From positions 868,001-932,000 of the forward strand of contig DASXDT010000006.1 in assembly GCA_036490475.1 (NCBI GenBank): a stretch of 64,000 bases of DNA. The letters are read 5' to 3'. A model generated the notes under the pieces. It was not told the origin of the DNA, made no database searches, and saw only the letters and a list, made by a program, of their open reading frames with translations. This DNA is from Candidatus Tumulicola sp. GTDB taxonomy: Bacteria; Vulcanimicrobiota; Vulcanimicrobiia; Vulcanimicrobiales; Vulcanimicrobiaceae. Below are positions 62,782 through 64,000 of the stretch, piece by piece; position 1 is the first letter of the stretch, and every line of letters begins with the position of its first letter. Both the position numbers and the translations under genes were made by a program.

Positions 62782-63788
62782 GCCGGGCGCTTCTGTCATG
62801 TGCCGGCGGCGGTCTGGGCGACGCTTTGGTTGCGTCGGTCGTCGCGCGCGCGCTGCGTCAACGGTTCGAAACGGTCGATGCGTTCGCATTGGCGTCGCAT
62901 GCCGAATTGCTGGCCCGCGTTCCCGACGTCGACCACGTGCTGATCGACGATGGCCGTCCCGAGCGCTCGCTCGTCGAAACGATCGCCGGTCGACGCTACG
63001 ATGCGTGCGTCACGACTTGGGCGACGGCGCGGAACGCTCGCATTCCGGCTGCCGCGCATATTCCAGTGCGCGTCGGTCAAGCGCGCCGCCTGTATTCGTT
63101 TCGCTTTACCGATCGGGTGGTCGTACGCAGTGAAGACGGGGACACGACGTCACATTGGTCCGACATTCTGCTCGACTACGCCCGCGCGATCGGATGCGAC
63201 ACCGCCGACCGTCGCTACCGGTTCGTGCCGACCGAGGCCGACGAACGCGAAGCGTCGGCAGCGCTCGAAGCCACGGGCCTGACTTCCGGTGAATTTCTGA
63301 TCGTCAATCCGTGTAACGCCGTCGCGTCGCAACGCGAAATCTGGCCGCTGCAAGGCTGGGCGTCGCTGATCGATGCGTTGCAACGGCGCTTCGATTGTCC
63401 GATCGTTCTAACCGGGTCGCCGGCCGATGCGCCGTTGACCGGCGCTTTGACAGCGGGTGCCGCATCCAGCTCCGCGGTAGTCGTCTCGATGGCAGACCGG
63501 CTCGGAATCGGAGGTTTCGGCGCGCTCGCGCAACGTGCGCGCGGATTCGTCGGCATCACGACCGGATCGATGCACGTTGCCGCTGCGGTCGACTGCCCGA
63601 CCGTCGGTGTGTTTCCGTTTCAAAGCGACTTTCCGGAACGGTGGGCGCCGTTAGCGCCGGTGTCGGCGATCGTTTGGCCGTCGTATCCGTGTCATCGTGG
63701 GGACACCAAAGAGCGGTGCCGCGACTACGCATGCATTGCCAATCTGGATGTCGGGCGCATCGTCGCGGCGACCGAGGCGATCGTCTAG
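62778..63788 (+). CDS. family 9 glycosyltransferase (heptosyltransferase-like)
   Basis: 336 residues of the WaaC/WaaF type: GGGLGDALVASVVARAL at the N-terminus, LIVNPCNAVASQREIWPLQGWASLI and a C-terminal GITTGSMHVAAAVDCPTVGVF, where family members read GxDSGxxHxA. It fits transfer of heptose made by the gmhA-hldA-hldC products. Overlaps the GT2 by 4 bases. Confidence 0.9.
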   Translation: MSRALLSCAGGGLGDALVASVVARALRQRFETVDAFALASHAELLARVPDVDHVLIDDGRPERSLVETIAGRRYDACVTTWATARNARIPAAAHIPVRVGQARRLYSFRFTDRVVVRSEDGDTTSHWSDILLDYARAIGCDTADRRYRFVPTEADEREASAALEATGLTSGEFLIVNPCNAVASQREIWPLQGWASLIDALQRRFDCPIVLTGSPADAPLTGALTAGAASSSAVVVSMADRLGIGGFGALAQRARGFVGITTGSMHVAAAVDCPTVGVFPFQSDFPERWAPLAPVSAIVWPSYPCHRGDTKERCRDYACIANLDVGRIVAATEAIV

Positions 63789-63790
63789 CA

Positions 63791-64000
63791 GTGCTTGCCA
63801 CCATTCAATTCTGCACGTACAACCGCGCGATGCTGCTCGAGCGAGTGCTCGACGCCTGCTTCGAACAAACGGTCGGCGACGACGTGTATGAAGTGGTGGT
63901 CGTCAACGACGGTTCGACCGACGAAACGTCCGAAGTGTTGCGCCGCATGGCTCCGCGCGCTCGCTGTGCGTTCGAAGTTATCGAACAGCCCAACGGCGGA
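63791..64000 (+). CDS. family 2 glycosyltransferase (partial, N-terminal)
   Basis: 70 codons before the window ends. From GTG 63791: TIQFCTYNRAMLLERVLDA then EVVVVNDGSTDETSEVL, the GT2 nucleotide-binding pattern. Two bases separate it from the GT9 stop. The C-terminal catalytic part is out of view. Confidence 0.88.
   Translation, partial: MLATIQFCTYNRAMLLERVLDACFEQTVGDDVYEVVVVNDGSTDETSEVLRRMAPRARCAFEVIEQPNGG

Overview
The window is gene-dense chromosomal DNA, high in GC, from a diderm bacterium that makes lipopolysaccharide. It has LpxC, LpxD, BamA, TamB and Skp-type chaperones, plus a heptose and glycosyltransferase locus. Ribosomal protein L27 carries the N-terminal extension otherwise associated with Firmicutes. 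With the DciA-like replication gene and the gene order, this points to a diderm Terrabacteria-type lineage such as Eremiobacterota (WPS-2) or a neighbour. That placement is inference; no marker phylogeny was possible here. Almost every reading frame is occupied, stop/start overlaps are common, and GTG, TTG and probably CTG starts are frequent. No tRNA, rRNA, CRISPR array, insertion sequence or prophage was seen.

Layout. (1) 1-11.8 kb, minus strand: an envelope block read as tamB, bamA, three Skp/OmpH-family genes, lpxD and lpxC (cut by the window edge). (2) 11.8-18.5 kb, minus: a replication block, dnaA, dnaN, recF, a DciA/DUF721 gene with a zinc ribbon, and gyrB. DnaA boxes upstream of dnaA (18.63-18.70 kb) mark a candidate oriC. 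(3) 18.97-21.6 kb, plus: rpmA, obg, nadD and a DUF3465 lipoprotein, closed by stacked palindromes. (4) 21.7-24.9 kb, minus: an ABC-2 exporter with its ATPase and a lipoprotein HlyD-like adaptor. (5) 24.9-28.7 kb, plus: maf, mreC, mreD and mrdA (cell shape). (6) 28.7-32.3 kb, minus: a 1074-residue protein of tandem DUF11/CARDB-like domains without a signal peptide, overlapping a small membrane-anchored HEAT-like protein. This is the least explained locus in the window. (7) 32.4-34.7 kb, plus: a class I aminotransferase and trpS.

(8) 34.7-46.6 kb, minus: a long tightly packed series in the order rpmH, rnpA, yidD, yidC, jag, mnmE, an HdeD-family gene, mnmG, a DUF302 gene, rsmG, cca, parA, parB, a small membrane protein, thiE and thiD. 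Two parS sites lie at the 5' end of cca. (9) 46.7-55.6 kb, plus: an exported metallophosphoesterase, fabF, rnc, smc, purH and a glyoxalase-family gene. (10) 55.6-56.8 kb, minus: a permease that fuses UPF0718-like and DUF1980-like parts. (11) 56.8-64 kb, plus: hisS and accB, then gmhA, hldA, hldC, an LpxB-like glycosyltransferase, a GT2, a GT9 and a second GT2 running off the end.

The genes group into three jobs. Origin functions (dnaA boxes, dnaA/dnaN/recF/dciA/gyrB, parABS, smc) handle replication start and segregation. The rpmH series couples ribosome, tRNA-modification and membrane-insertion genes. The two envelope blocks supply lipid A, outer-membrane protein assembly and the heptose-containing core.
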